From positions 1 to 43,782 of the forward strand of contig JALTZQ010000149.1 in the NCBI GenBank assembly GCA_027046105.1: a DNA stretch of 43,782 nucleotides. The letters run 5' to 3'. This document shows positions 15,825 to 23,707 of the stretch, in pieces; within the stretch, counting starts at the first letter, position 1; the number at the start of each line of letters is the position of its first letter. Position numbers and translations under genes: made by a program. Source of the stretch: Pyrodictiaceae archaeon. GTDB taxonomy: Archaea > Thermoproteota > Thermoprotei_A > Sulfolobales > Pyrodictiaceae. The notes beneath the pieces are model-generated. The model was given only the letters and a program-made list of their open reading frames with translations, was not told where the DNA came from and searched no databases.

Positions 15825-16892
15825 CTAATATATTCTACCATGATCTAGCTCGGAGAGTAGTTCATCTACGTCAATTAGCCCCAAGCCTACACTATAATCA
15901 GCTGCACCATAGCTTATTAGTATCTCGTTTCTAGACAGACGCCATGCACCACAGGGGAATACTGTGAACGGTCTATCACCATAGATCTCGTAGATGGTTC
16001 TAGGCTCCATAATGTATGATGGTGTAATAGCCTCTACTACTATCCCGTCTCGTGCCAATTGCAATATAGATGCAAAAACACGGTATACACCCGTTTCCCT
16101 ATCAACTCCGTGTATAAGTGTTAGTAAACGATTAGCACTAAGAGGGATTGCTGGTGTAGCCCAGCCTATTTTCTCCTCAAATACTGCTGCTGGCATAACC
16201 CATATAGTATTCCTATAGCTTAGTTCGCTAAAGCCTTCTGCACTCTCTAGAACATCGTCCATAAGACTAACTGCTAAAATAAAACCCGCATCTGTTAAAT
16301 GCAGCCTGTGAAAAAGGTAAAGGTTGTTATCTGAATATTGCATGTAGGCATTCTTGTCGCTTATTAGACGTTTTCGTAGAGATTCTGGAGGAATATGCGC
16401 ATACCTCTTTACCCAGTCTCCTTTACTAACGCGCTCCGCCGTAATCGGCACCGTTTTAAAGACCTGTCCCTTATAGTAGTTTCTCGTCCTACCAGTATAG
16501 GTCATGAACACTCTGTCTCTGACAGTGTATACCCGTGGATCTTCTGATCCCCAAAAGTCATGCCAAAGTGAGGGCGTAATCACTAATTCTGCTGCTAGTC
16601 TTTCCGGTATATCGCCTGCGAGTAGAGAGTCTAAGGAGAGCCTCATCCGAGCAATTGATGACGCATATGAGTAATAGCCTATAGTTACACGCGCATACAG
16701 CTCAACAATACCACTATCTATATGGATTGAAGCATTGAACACAGCATGCGGATTAATACCCATGTAGTTTTCTAGGATAACTTTATTGGGGCTTATCACG
16801 GCAATCCTCTCAACGATATCCTTAGAAACATTTGACCTAATAGCGGCTACTTGATTAAAACCTTCTGAAACAGGGAAAGGCTGCATGACCAT
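15825..16892 (-). CDS. GH130-family glycoside phosphorylase/hydrolase (DUF377)
   Basis: A 355-residue five-bladed beta-propeller enzyme of the GH130 type. GH130 members mostly phosphorolyse beta-1,4- or beta-1,2-mannosides to mannose 1-phosphate; some hydrolyse them. Family features are WGSEDPRVYTVRDRVFMTYTG (about 114-134), which holds the conserved Glu-Asp of the active site, and YGAADYSVGLGLID (328-341) at the ring closure. The N-terminus lacks a signal peptide, so it is cytoplasmic. ATG at 16892 with GTGGTG upstream. No sugar transporter or mannan gene is beside it, so the substrate is open. It is divergent from the radical SAM gene. Confidence 0.8.
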   Translation of the reverse strand: MVMQPFPVSEGFNQVAAIRSNVSKDIVERIAVISPNKVILENYMGINPHAVFNASIHIDSGIVELYARVTIGYYSYASSIARMRLSLDSLLAGDIPERLAAELVITPSLWHDFWGSEDPRVYTVRDRVFMTYTGRTRNYYKGQVFKTVPITAERVSKGDWVKRYAHIPPESLRKRLISDKNAYMQYSDNNLYLFHRLHLTDAGFILAVSLMDDVLESAEGFSELSYRNTIWVMPAAVFEEKIGWATPAIPLSANRLLTLIHGVDRETGVYRVFASILQLARDGIVVEAITPSYIMEPRTIYEIYGDRPFTVFPCGAWRLSRNEILISYGAADYSVGLGLIDVDELLSELDHGRIY

Positions 16893-17006
16893 AACACCAC
16901 AGCATATTACATCAACAAGGTCTCCTTACAAAGCCTCTATCCATCCTACACGGTAGAGGATATATGAGGGGAAAGGTTACTTGTAACTTAGCATGCTTGG
17001 TGTTGA

Positions 17007-17138
17007 GGTATAGGCAGTGAACTAAGAGAACATGGCGTAATCTATAAGAAGTGCCGTAATTGCCTACGAGTAGCACTTGTCTACCCATCACTTTATCAGG
17101 CAGCTGTAGCTAGCCTCGCATACCAGAATCTCTACTAC
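17007..17138 (+). other. in-frame 5' extension of radical SAM gene without ordinary start codon
   Basis: Codons from 17007 to 17138 are open and in frame with the gene at 17139. They encode a conserved-looking B12-domain N-terminus (CLRVALVYPSLYQAAVAS, then YQNLYYMLNS). No ATG, GTG or TTG occurs in this frame after the TGA at 17004-17006. A GAGGT Shine-Dalgarno is at 17005-17009. GTG codons at 17000 and 17017 are in another frame and stop quickly. Confidence 0.7.
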
Positions 17139-18554
17139 ATGCTTAACAGCCTAGAATATGTCTACGCTGAACGTTTTGTACTAAGCAAGCTTGCAGGTCC
17201 AGAGCCCATACCACGAAGTCTCGAAACAAAGAGGCCATTACATAGTTTTGATCTAATAATCGCCTCTATAGGGTTCGAGCTAGACTACATAGGCCTCGCA
17301 AGACTCTTCGACGCCTCGGATATGCCTCTGTATCGTGCTAAGAGGAGGAAAAAACCATTGCTAATCATAGGTGGCCCCGTACCTAGCATGAACCCGCTAA
17401 TTCCACTAGTATATGCTGACGTCGTTGTTGTTGGAGAAGCGGAGGAAACTATACCATTGCTCGTCGAAGCAGTTTACGAAGAAGGGGCAAGGGGGCTTGA
17501 AAGACTTGCCTGTAGAAGAGGATTCCTTACGGCTGACTGTAATAAGGCAGTAGGGAAGGCTATCGTAGAGAATCTCGACAACGCCTTCCACAGCGTCATA
17601 CAGTTCCGTGTCCCTGGAAGTGGAGAACCCTGGGGAGAATCATACATGGTTGAAACTAGCCGTGGATGTGGTTATATGTGTCGTTTCTGTATGGAGTCCT
17701 ATTTTCTCATGCCTTTAAGACATCGAAGCTACGCCCGCATAGTAGAGCTTGTTGAAAAAGGGGTCAGAGCCAATAACGTTAGGAAGGTCGCTTTTTACGC
17801 ATTGAGTTTCTTTGATCACCCCTACGCCGATAAGCTTCTGGAAAAGGCTATAAATGAAGGTCTTGGCGTTACAGTAGGTTCTCTACGTGCTGACACACTA
17901 AATGAGGACCGCATAACACTACTTGCACGGGGCGGACAACAGGTTTTAACTATAGCTCCCGAGACGCTTAGCACAATGCTCTGTAAGAAGATTGGGAAGT
18001 GTATAGGCTATGAGGTTGTAGAGGAGGCTGCAATAACCGCGTGGAGGAACAACATGCATGTTAAGCTCTACCTTATGGTGGGTTTACCTGGTGAAACAGA
18101 TAAAGATGTAGAGCACACTGCATTAGTCTTACGAAAACTGTTAAGCCATGCACCACCACGAAGAAACGCACTACGTGCCACCGTTAACCCTTTAATACCA
18201 AAACCCTGGACTCCCTTACAGCGTCTACCACTAATACCAAGAGAAGTTTATGAGAGACGGATCCGGTTACTAACGCGTATACTCTCGACAAGAATATCAA
18301 GTATTGAACCCCTTAGTTATCGCTACGCTTACGCAGAAACTGTCATAGCACGTGGTGATGAGACCCTAGCCGATCTAATAATTGAGTGGGCTCGACTTGG
18401 CGGTAGAATTGGACAACTTAGTCAGGCTGCACGCCGTCTAGGAGTAAATCTGGACAAATATGCTAAGGGCTTAGTCGAGCCACGCTGGCTCGAAAAAATA
18501 CAGGTCTATCCGAGAAAAACATTAGAGCTCCTTGAAAGCCAAGCCGCATATTAG
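17139..18554 (+). CDS. B12-binding-domain radical SAM protein
   Basis: From the first ATG the product is 471 residues, but the true protein probably starts near 17010 and is about 510. The N-terminal part is a cobalamin-binding-like Rossmann domain (RVALVYPSLYQ upstream, DLIIASIGFELDYIGLARLF, LIIGGPVPSMNPLIPLVYADVVVVGEAEE). The radical SAM barrel has the cluster motif CGYMCRFC (C177, C181, C184) and VGLPGETDKDVEHTALVL. It resembles the family of archaeal radical SAM enzymes annotated as B12-binding Fe-S oxidoreductases. The substrate is unknown. A TATA-like GATATATGA is at 16959-16967. It is divergent from the GH130 gene. Confidence 0.87.
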   Translation: MLNSLEYVYAERFVLSKLAGPEPIPRSLETKRPLHSFDLIIASIGFELDYIGLARLFDASDMPLYRAKRRKKPLLIIGGPVPSMNPLIPLVYADVVVVGEAEETIPLLVEAVYEEGARGLERLACRRGFLTADCNKAVGKAIVENLDNAFHSVIQFRVPGSGEPWGESYMVETSRGCGYMCRFCMESYFLMPLRHRSYARIVELVEKGVRANNVRKVAFYALSFFDHPYADKLLEKAINEGLGVTVGSLRADTLNEDRITLLARGGQQVLTIAPETLSTMLCKKIGKCIGYEVVEEAAITAWRNNMHVKLYLMVGLPGETDKDVEHTALVLRKLLSHAPPRRNALRATVNPLIPKPWTPLQRLPLIPREVYERRIRLLTRILSTRISSIEPLSYRYAYAETVIARGDETLADLIIEWARLGGRIGQLSQAARRLGVNLDKYAKGLVEPRWLEKIQVYPRKTLELLESQAAY

Positions 18555-18626
18555 CTGTTTGCTTAAAGGGATTAGGCCTCAAGCAAATTGATTAGCTTAT
18601 GGCGAATCCCTCTTGGAAGGTGATAA

Positions 18627-19703
18627 TTGTTGTCTATGGCTTTTAATCTACGAGTTACTAGGCTTACTTCAACGATTGGAATCTATACTTCAATAGCATA
18701 TCTAGTTATAGGCCTAGTTCTCGCCAGACTTGGCTATGCCTATACACTCCATCCCGCTATGATGGTATTTGGCGCCCTTACTGTCTTCGTGGCCGCCATA
18801 GCAATTGTGTATACTGCTTCAACTAGACCCCGTAGCCCATTATATCTTGGCTTCCTTGTTGGAGGAGCTGTTTTAGCCTATACTACACCACTATTATGGC
18901 TATATAGTACTGACTATGGTACCGTTGCTTCTAGTTTCGCTCTCGCTGTTATTGGTTTAGGTATACTAGATGCAGGCTCAAGGGTAAGGGGAGGCACAAC
19001 ACGATGGTCATTGCTAACACTAGCCTACACATTCATATACTCGTCCATATACCTTGCGGTAACATCTACTATTCCCATTGACGGCCTATTCCGTATTCTC
19101 CTTGGCTATATCCTTGCTTATCCCATCCAAGCTATATACTCTGTGACACTACATGCCCTACCATCAACGTACCATAGCAAGCCGTCAAAAACTGTTTTCC
19201 TAGCTTTCCCCTTAGCTTCACTCGCATCAGTACTCCTACCCATGAAGCCACTAATAGGTGCTATATTAGCAATCTCTAGTTTTTCCATATTCGTAGCAAC
19301 CACTGGGTTTACAAGGATACCACTTATGATCAAACGGCTTCCCTCCACTGAAGCTGGTAGAGCACATCGTTACTTCCTCATAGGCCACATCTATGCACTG
19401 GTATCGATACTCATAGCTTCCATCATATTAGCATTTTATGGCCTAGGAATTATACCGCTACTATACCTTGTCCACTACTTACTCATAGGTGTTGTAACCG
19501 TTTTCATAGCGATACATGCTCCACTAATGGTACCAGTAATCTTGTCTACAAGAACGGCTAGACGCTACAATCAAACACCTTTTGCGGTACTGGTATCCTC
19601 GGGTATTTTATGGCTACTAAGCCGGGACCTCGCACTAGTATTGTTCATAACTGGACTTGCACTTGTAATACTAGTGGTGAAACCTATAAGGAAAACAAGG
19701 TAA
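18627..19703 (+). CDS. polytopic membrane protein, about 11 helices
   Basis: A 358-residue integral membrane protein with about 10-11 hydrophobic segments and short loops. I cannot assign a family with confidence. His residues recur at helix starts (TLHPAMMVFGAL, VTLHALPSTYH, YFLIGHIYALVS, LLYLVHYLLIGVV, AIHAPLMVPVI). This pattern recalls heme-copper-oxidase-like or NnrS-like membrane proteins, so heme or metal binding is a weak inference. The start is TTG 18627 after GGAAGGTGAT, or ATG 18636. It follows the radical SAM gene by 72 nt in the same direction, across a short gap with a TATA-like CTTAAAG near 18563. It converges with the symporter gene. Confidence 0.7.
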   Translation: MLSMAFNLRVTRLTSTIGIYTSIAYLVIGLVLARLGYAYTLHPAMMVFGALTVFVAAIAIVYTASTRPRSPLYLGFLVGGAVLAYTTPLLWLYSTDYGTVASSFALAVIGLGILDAGSRVRGGTTRWSLLTLAYTFIYSSIYLAVTSTIPIDGLFRILLGYILAYPIQAIYSVTLHALPSTYHSKPSKTVFLAFPLASLASVLLPMKPLIGAILAISSFSIFVATTGFTRIPLMIKRLPSTEAGRAHRYFLIGHIYALVSILIASIILAFYGLGIIPLLYLVHYLLIGVVTVFIAIHAPLMVPVILSTRTARRYNQTPFAVLVSSGILWLLSRDLALVLFITGLALVILVVKPIRKTR

Positions 19704-19723
19704 ACGTGGAGAAGACTCTGTGT

Positions 19724-21166
19724 TTACATGGTCTTATCGAGTTTACGTGGTATGGCTAGGAGAGTAATTGTTGATACTATTAGTATCCATGCAGGTATCG
19801 GTAGACCCATAATGGGGGTTGCGAGGGCTTTTGTCCCATATACTAGTGCAGCCACTATCCCAAGTAAACCACCAACAACTATTGACACCAGTGCTGCATG
19901 TGCTTTACCCTTTGCTTGTTCTGGGCTCACCCATGCTAACAAGGAGGCGGGGGCCAGGGATAGTAAGATGGCTGATGAAAGCACGGATAATGCTACGATA
20001 AAGCCTATTCGCGCCATAGCAACTGCTGCAGCCGCAACGATTAACACCACTACAATAATGCGGCCAAGTAGTACCTGCAAGCGCTCACTAGCCCTAGGGT
20101 TAAGATTCACATACAAGTCTCTTACAACACTACTTGCCACACTTAACGCTATCGAATCCGCCGTAGACACCGCTGCCGCCACAATACTGGTAAATACAAT
20201 TGCTGACAAGAGTGGTGGAGCATAGGATAATAGCATGGGTGTCACTTCATCCTTGCGTTCGACGAGCGGGAGTACACCAGAATGGCTAAGACTAGCCGCA
20301 AAAAGCCCTATCAACGTCACAACTACTGTGTAGAGTAGACCAAAGAAGGCAAACCAACGAACCATTGCTGAAAATGCACGCTTGTCCTTTGGCATGAAAA
20401 GTCTTTGGACTACTTGCGGATTTGTTGCTGCAAAGAAGAACCATGGTATAGTGAATCCTAGAAAAGTTGTTATCGACCAGAATGGGGTGAGCGCTAACAG
20501 CCCCTTCTTATCCAGTATTGCCGCTGCCTTACCAAGACCAATACTTGATTCGACGAATCCTAATAGCCAGGCCAAGAGGCCCAAGCCTGCCGTTATCATT
20601 AATATGCCCTGTAGTGCATCCGTTACAGCGACACTCCATATACCGGCGACTACGGTCCATACTATCATTACTAGTACCCCCAATAGTATGCCAGCCATGT
20701 AAGCACCAGGAAAGAGGCCATTGACAGCCTCAGCTATGCCCTTCACTTGTGCACCCATGTAGGGTATCAATGCCACTAAGTAGAGGACCGAAATCACGGC
20801 TGGCAAGACCTTTGATCCATATAGATCACCTAGCATTTCAGCCGGGCTAACCCATCCCCGTTGCCGAGCCATAACCCATACACGAGGAGCAAGAAGTGAT
20901 AGGATGAGCATTGTACCAACAAAGTAAACTAGCTCAAAACCCAGTGATCCTACACCAGTTTGGTAAGCAAAACCCACAAGTCCAACAATCATAAAAGCGC
21001 TATACGTTGTTGCCGCATATGTAAGAGCTGCCAATACGCCGCCAAGCCTATAACCTGCAACATAATAGTCCATTGCCCTCTGTACACCCATGCGCCGAGC
21101 CAGCATTGCTAATACTGTACCAGCTATAAGATAGCCTACAAGGAATAACAGAGCAGTATATACCAT
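19724..21166 (-). CDS. sodium:solute symporter (SSS family)
   Basis: A 480-residue transporter with about 13 membrane helices. SSS landmarks are DYYVAGYRLGGVLAALTYAATTYSAFMIVGLVGFAY near the N-terminus (the discontinuous helix 1) and VWVMARQRGWVSPAEMLGDLYGSK. WFFFAATNPQVVQRLFMPKDKRAF and VSTADSIALSVASSVVRDLYVNLNP are also present; the latter helix carries the second sodium-site Ser/Thr residues. The family takes up proline, pantothenate, carboxylates or sugars with sodium. The solute is not evident. The ATG shares one base with the stop of the upstream 62-residue gene (TAATG), so they are translationally coupled. Confidence 0.93.
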   Translation of the reverse strand: MVYTALLFLVGYLIAGTVLAMLARRMGVQRAMDYYVAGYRLGGVLAALTYAATTYSAFMIVGLVGFAYQTGVGSLGFELVYFVGTMLILSLLAPRVWVMARQRGWVSPAEMLGDLYGSKVLPAVISVLYLVALIPYMGAQVKGIAEAVNGLFPGAYMAGILLGVLVMIVWTVVAGIWSVAVTDALQGILMITAGLGLLAWLLGFVESSIGLGKAAAILDKKGLLALTPFWSITTFLGFTIPWFFFAATNPQVVQRLFMPKDKRAFSAMVRWFAFFGLLYTVVVTLIGLFAASLSHSGVLPLVERKDEVTPMLLSYAPPLLSAIVFTSIVAAAVSTADSIALSVASSVVRDLYVNLNPRASERLQVLLGRIIVVVLIVAAAAVAMARIGFIVALSVLSSAILLSLAPASLLAWVSPEQAKGKAHAALVSIVVGGLLGIVAALVYGTKALATPIMGLPIPAWILIVSTITLLAIPRKLDKTM

Positions 21167-21354
21167 TACGTTTCCACCTCGTCAAGCCGGTGACTAAGCC
21201 TCGTAAGCGCGTAGAGAGTATAGGCTATCGACACAAGCACCCAGTAGACATAGAGAATCCAGCCACTAGCCTTGCCAAGCCACGTGAATAATGGTAAATA
21301 CATTGCCGCAACTGCCACCAAGCCTATACTCAATTCTCTAATCCACCAAGCCAA
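21166..21354 (-). CDS. small membrane protein, DUF3311-like symporter partner
   Basis: A 62-residue protein with two hydrophobic helices (about 7-25 and 32-51) and a charged C-terminus. Small two-helix proteins of the DUF3311/DUF997 kind are commonly encoded directly before SSS transporters. The sequence (MYLPLFTWLG, YVYWVLVSIAYTLYALTR) fits that pattern. It probably assists assembly or function of the symporter. The start is a TTG at 21354 with GGTGG about 10 nt upstream. Confidence 0.75.
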   Translation of the reverse strand: MAWWIRELSIGLVAVAAMYLPLFTWLGKASGWILYVYWVLVSIAYTLYALTRLSHRLDEVET

Positions 21355-21379
21355 GGAGAGGCCACCCGAATGGTTGTAC

Positions 21380-21390
21380 AGTTTTATAAC
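21380..21390 (-). promoter_or_regulatory. putative TATA box of symporter operon
   Basis: The minus strand reads GTTATAAAAC. The predicted transcription start lies near 21360, a few bases before the TTG at 21354. Another A/T-rich element on the plus strand (AATAAATAC, about 21394-21402) may serve the divergent regulator, so the two promoters are back to back. Confidence 0.5.
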
Positions 21391-21481
21391 AAGACAATAA
21401 ATACATAACGCTACTAAGCCGAAGAGTAGAGTATAGGAGAAAAGGATGACGTGCTACCTCGGAGGAGAGGGGCTAGAAGGT

Positions 21482-21510
21482 GTAGTCTTCAGTGGCCCGT
21501 AGAAGACTAC
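21482..21510. promoter_or_regulatory. perfect inverted repeat enclosing the regulator's start codon
   Basis: Arms GTAGTCTTC (21482-21490) and GAAGACTAC (21502-21510) are perfect complements around an 11-base centre. The GTG start codon (21492-21494) lies in the centre. It can act as a protein operator for autoregulation or as an RNA hairpin holding the start codon in the loop. Confidence 0.75.
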
Positions 21511-22490
21511 GTGAACAAATCATTGAATTACTACGTGATAAACCCGGACTTTCCATAACCGAGATAGCTATGGCCCTAGGCGTATCGAAGAGTAGCGTGT
21601 CTGAGGCCGTTTCTAGGCTCGAAGAAGAGGGCCTAGTAAGAAGGATTCGTCGAGGTCCCCTAGTCTTAGTCTATCCCTCGGGAAGAGAGGGTACCCTGAA
21701 GCCACGTATACTAAGACTGGGCATCATACGAGCAGCAGAGTATCCTTTCATACCAGTGTTCATTAAAGCTATGCAGAATCATGGCTACCATGTAGACGTC
21801 CGCATCTACAGCAATGGTCTTGACGCAACATTTGATCTCGTATCTGGAAGACTTGACCTAGCTCTAACACCTATGGTTACACAACTCTACTATTACGCGC
21901 TCACTGAGAGAATAACCATTATTGGTGGTGGTGCAGCGGGTGGAGCACTTGTAGTTGAGCATAGCATGGGCCGTGACAGCTATGCAGCCTCAACTAAGAT
22001 TTCGACAATGGAGTACTGTCTTGCACGTAGTGGTGTACTAGCTAACGTTGAGCGCATGATATACGTACATGGTGGCGAAGATATAGTGGAGTTGTTGAGA
22101 AGGAAAAAGGTGCGATACGCAGCAATATGGGAGCCCTATGCGCGTGAAGCATTAAGTATTGAGGGCGTGAGACCAGTAGAATCTTGTCTCGGACTCGGAG
22201 TAGCACATTGTTGTACACTTGCTGCAGGAAGAATACTTGATCCCAATCTACGCGAGAAAATAGCAGAGATATATGGTAACGCTATTGAGGAGTTTATGCG
22301 TGATCCTAGACGATGGCTCGAACCCTACTCAAGAATAATTGGTATTAACACTAGTACACTGGCTGCATCGCTAGAAACGTATACATTTAAGCCACATGTG
22401 GACCCAGCCGAGGCGTACTCAATGCTGATTAGGGGAGATATTAAGATACCTAACCCAAGTATCGTCTTCGACGCTATTGAAAAAGTTTAA
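21492..22490 (+). CDS. winged-helix regulator fused to a periplasmic-binding-protein-like sensor
   Basis: A 332-residue protein. Residues 1-60 form a MarR/Lrp-like winged helix (IIELLRDKPGLSITEIAMAL, then SKSSVSEAVSRLEEEGLV, with wing RRIRRGPLVLVYP). Residues about 75-300 resemble a type 2 periplasmic binding domain of the SsuA/NMT1 kind (LRLGIIRAAEYPFIPVFIKA, DLVSGRLDLALTPM, YAAIWEPYAREAL), without signal peptide. The layout copies LysR-type one-component sensors, but with a different DNA-binding domain. The ligand is unknown. Divergence from the symporter operon suggests it senses that transporter's solute (inference). The GTG start sits inside an inverted repeat. Confidence 0.83.
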   Translation: MARRRLREQIIELLRDKPGLSITEIAMALGVSKSSVSEAVSRLEEEGLVRRIRRGPLVLVYPSGREGTLKPRILRLGIIRAAEYPFIPVFIKAMQNHGYHVDVRIYSNGLDATFDLVSGRLDLALTPMVTQLYYYALTERITIIGGGAAGGALVVEHSMGRDSYAASTKISTMEYCLARSGVLANVERMIYVHGGEDIVELLRRKKVRYAAIWEPYAREALSIEGVRPVESCLGLGVAHCCTLAAGRILDPNLREKIAEIYGNAIEEFMRDPRRWLEPYSRIIGINTSTLAASLETYTFKPHVDPAEAYSMLIRGDIKIPNPSIVFDAIEKV

Positions 22491-22577
22491 ACGGGGGTTG
22501 TATTTGTGCAAACAGCTCAAAGCCCCACCTCGGTAATAGTCTTAGAGAACGGTTGCTCTGTTACGGGATAGCTAGCC

Positions 22578-23618
22578 TTGCACTTTGCCGCGGTAACACT
22601 GGTAATCAGAAGAATTAAGCGTGTACTTAGAAAGCTTAGACGACACATACTCTTCACAATAGCCGTTATTGCTGTCGCTGTATGGTTCACTGCTGGCGTC
22701 CTCTTCTCAATAGTTGAAGGACTAGACCTACTAACGGGGCTCTACTGGGCCCTAGTAACTATAGCCACGGTAGGCTACGGTGATGTTATACCTTCAACAC
22801 CCATGGGCAGGTTTATAGCCTCTCTAACCATAGTCTCTGGTATAGCGGTCTTCACTGCCGCTGTATCTGTTGCTGCGGGGAGTATCGTGGAAGCAGCAGA
22901 GAAGAGGAGGAAGGGCTTCATACACTACCGTGGACGTGGACACGTCGTTGTTATTGGATGGACCCCTGCGGCAGAAGCAGCCATACGCGAGCTTCGTCTA
23001 CTGGATGTCCCCAGGGCTATTGTGCTTGTGACAGAGAAGGCTCCTACTACGCTTGCTGAGCCCGAGCTAGAAGATGTGACGATTGTAAGAGGTGATCCTA
23101 CTAGGAGAGAGACCCTGCTAAGGGCTAGTATACACCGTGCAAGCATGGTTATAGTAACTACAAATGATGATGCAAAAACTGCGTTAATAGTGCTAGCGGT
23201 ACGTGCTCTGAATCCACGAGCACGCATAGTTGCTGAAGCATTACATCCAGAAAACGTCGATCTTATACACAAGGCTGGTGCTGACATCGTTGTACCAACT
23301 AGGCACTTAGGTGGAAAAATGCTTGCAGGAGCCATCATCGAGCCTGGTGCAGCTATGTTTGTAGAGGATATCTCAAGAGAAGAAAGAAGAGAGATAGAGC
23401 TACACGAAATACCTGCAAAACCCTATGCGGGCAAGCGCTACATAGACGTCTTACTAGAACTACGTAAAAAGGGCCTAACACTTGTAGCAGTAAGACGAGG
23501 TGGTAGGCTGTTAGCAAATCCAAGCGATGATCTATACATACACGAAGATGATGTGCTACTAGTAGTATCTCCACCGACAACCCGGATATCGGGGGAGACA
23601 GAGCTAGACCTAGACTAA
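22578..23618 (+). CDS. MthK-type potassium channel with RCK domain
   Basis: A 346-residue K+ channel subunit. Two membrane helices (about 23-45 and 80-105) flank the pore loop with the selectivity filter TVGYGD (64-69). An RCK_N/TrkA-N domain starts at GHVVVIGWTPAAEAAIREL (121). Its dinucleotide loop GWTPAAE departs from GxGxxG. An RCK_C/TrkA-C domain occupies about 255-340 (ELHEIPAKPYAGKRYIDVLLELRKKGLTLVAVRRGG). RCK tetramers gate on Ca2+, nucleotides or other ligands. The start appears to be a TTG at 22578; no ATG/GTG is available upstream of TM1. It lies 87 nt behind the PBP-type regulator in the same direction. Confidence 0.93.
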   Translation: MHFAAVTLVIRRIKRVLRKLRRHILFTIAVIAVAVWFTAGVLFSIVEGLDLLTGLYWALVTIATVGYGDVIPSTPMGRFIASLTIVSGIAVFTAAVSVAAGSIVEAAEKRRKGFIHYRGRGHVVVIGWTPAAEAAIRELRLLDVPRAIVLVTEKAPTTLAEPELEDVTIVRGDPTRRETLLRASIHRASMVIVTTNDDAKTALIVLAVRALNPRARIVAEALHPENVDLIHKAGADIVVPTRHLGGKMLAGAIIEPGAAMFVEDISREERREIELHEIPAKPYAGKRYIDVLLELRKKGLTLVAVRRGGRLLANPSDDLYIHEDDVLLVVSPPTTRISGETELDLD

Positions 23619-23707
23619 TTGAGCAAATAAAATACATGGAATTGAATTAAGTACTTATTATCAAAAATTGAGAAGTAATAGGAGAACCAAGGTTTTAGGG
23701 AGAGGAC

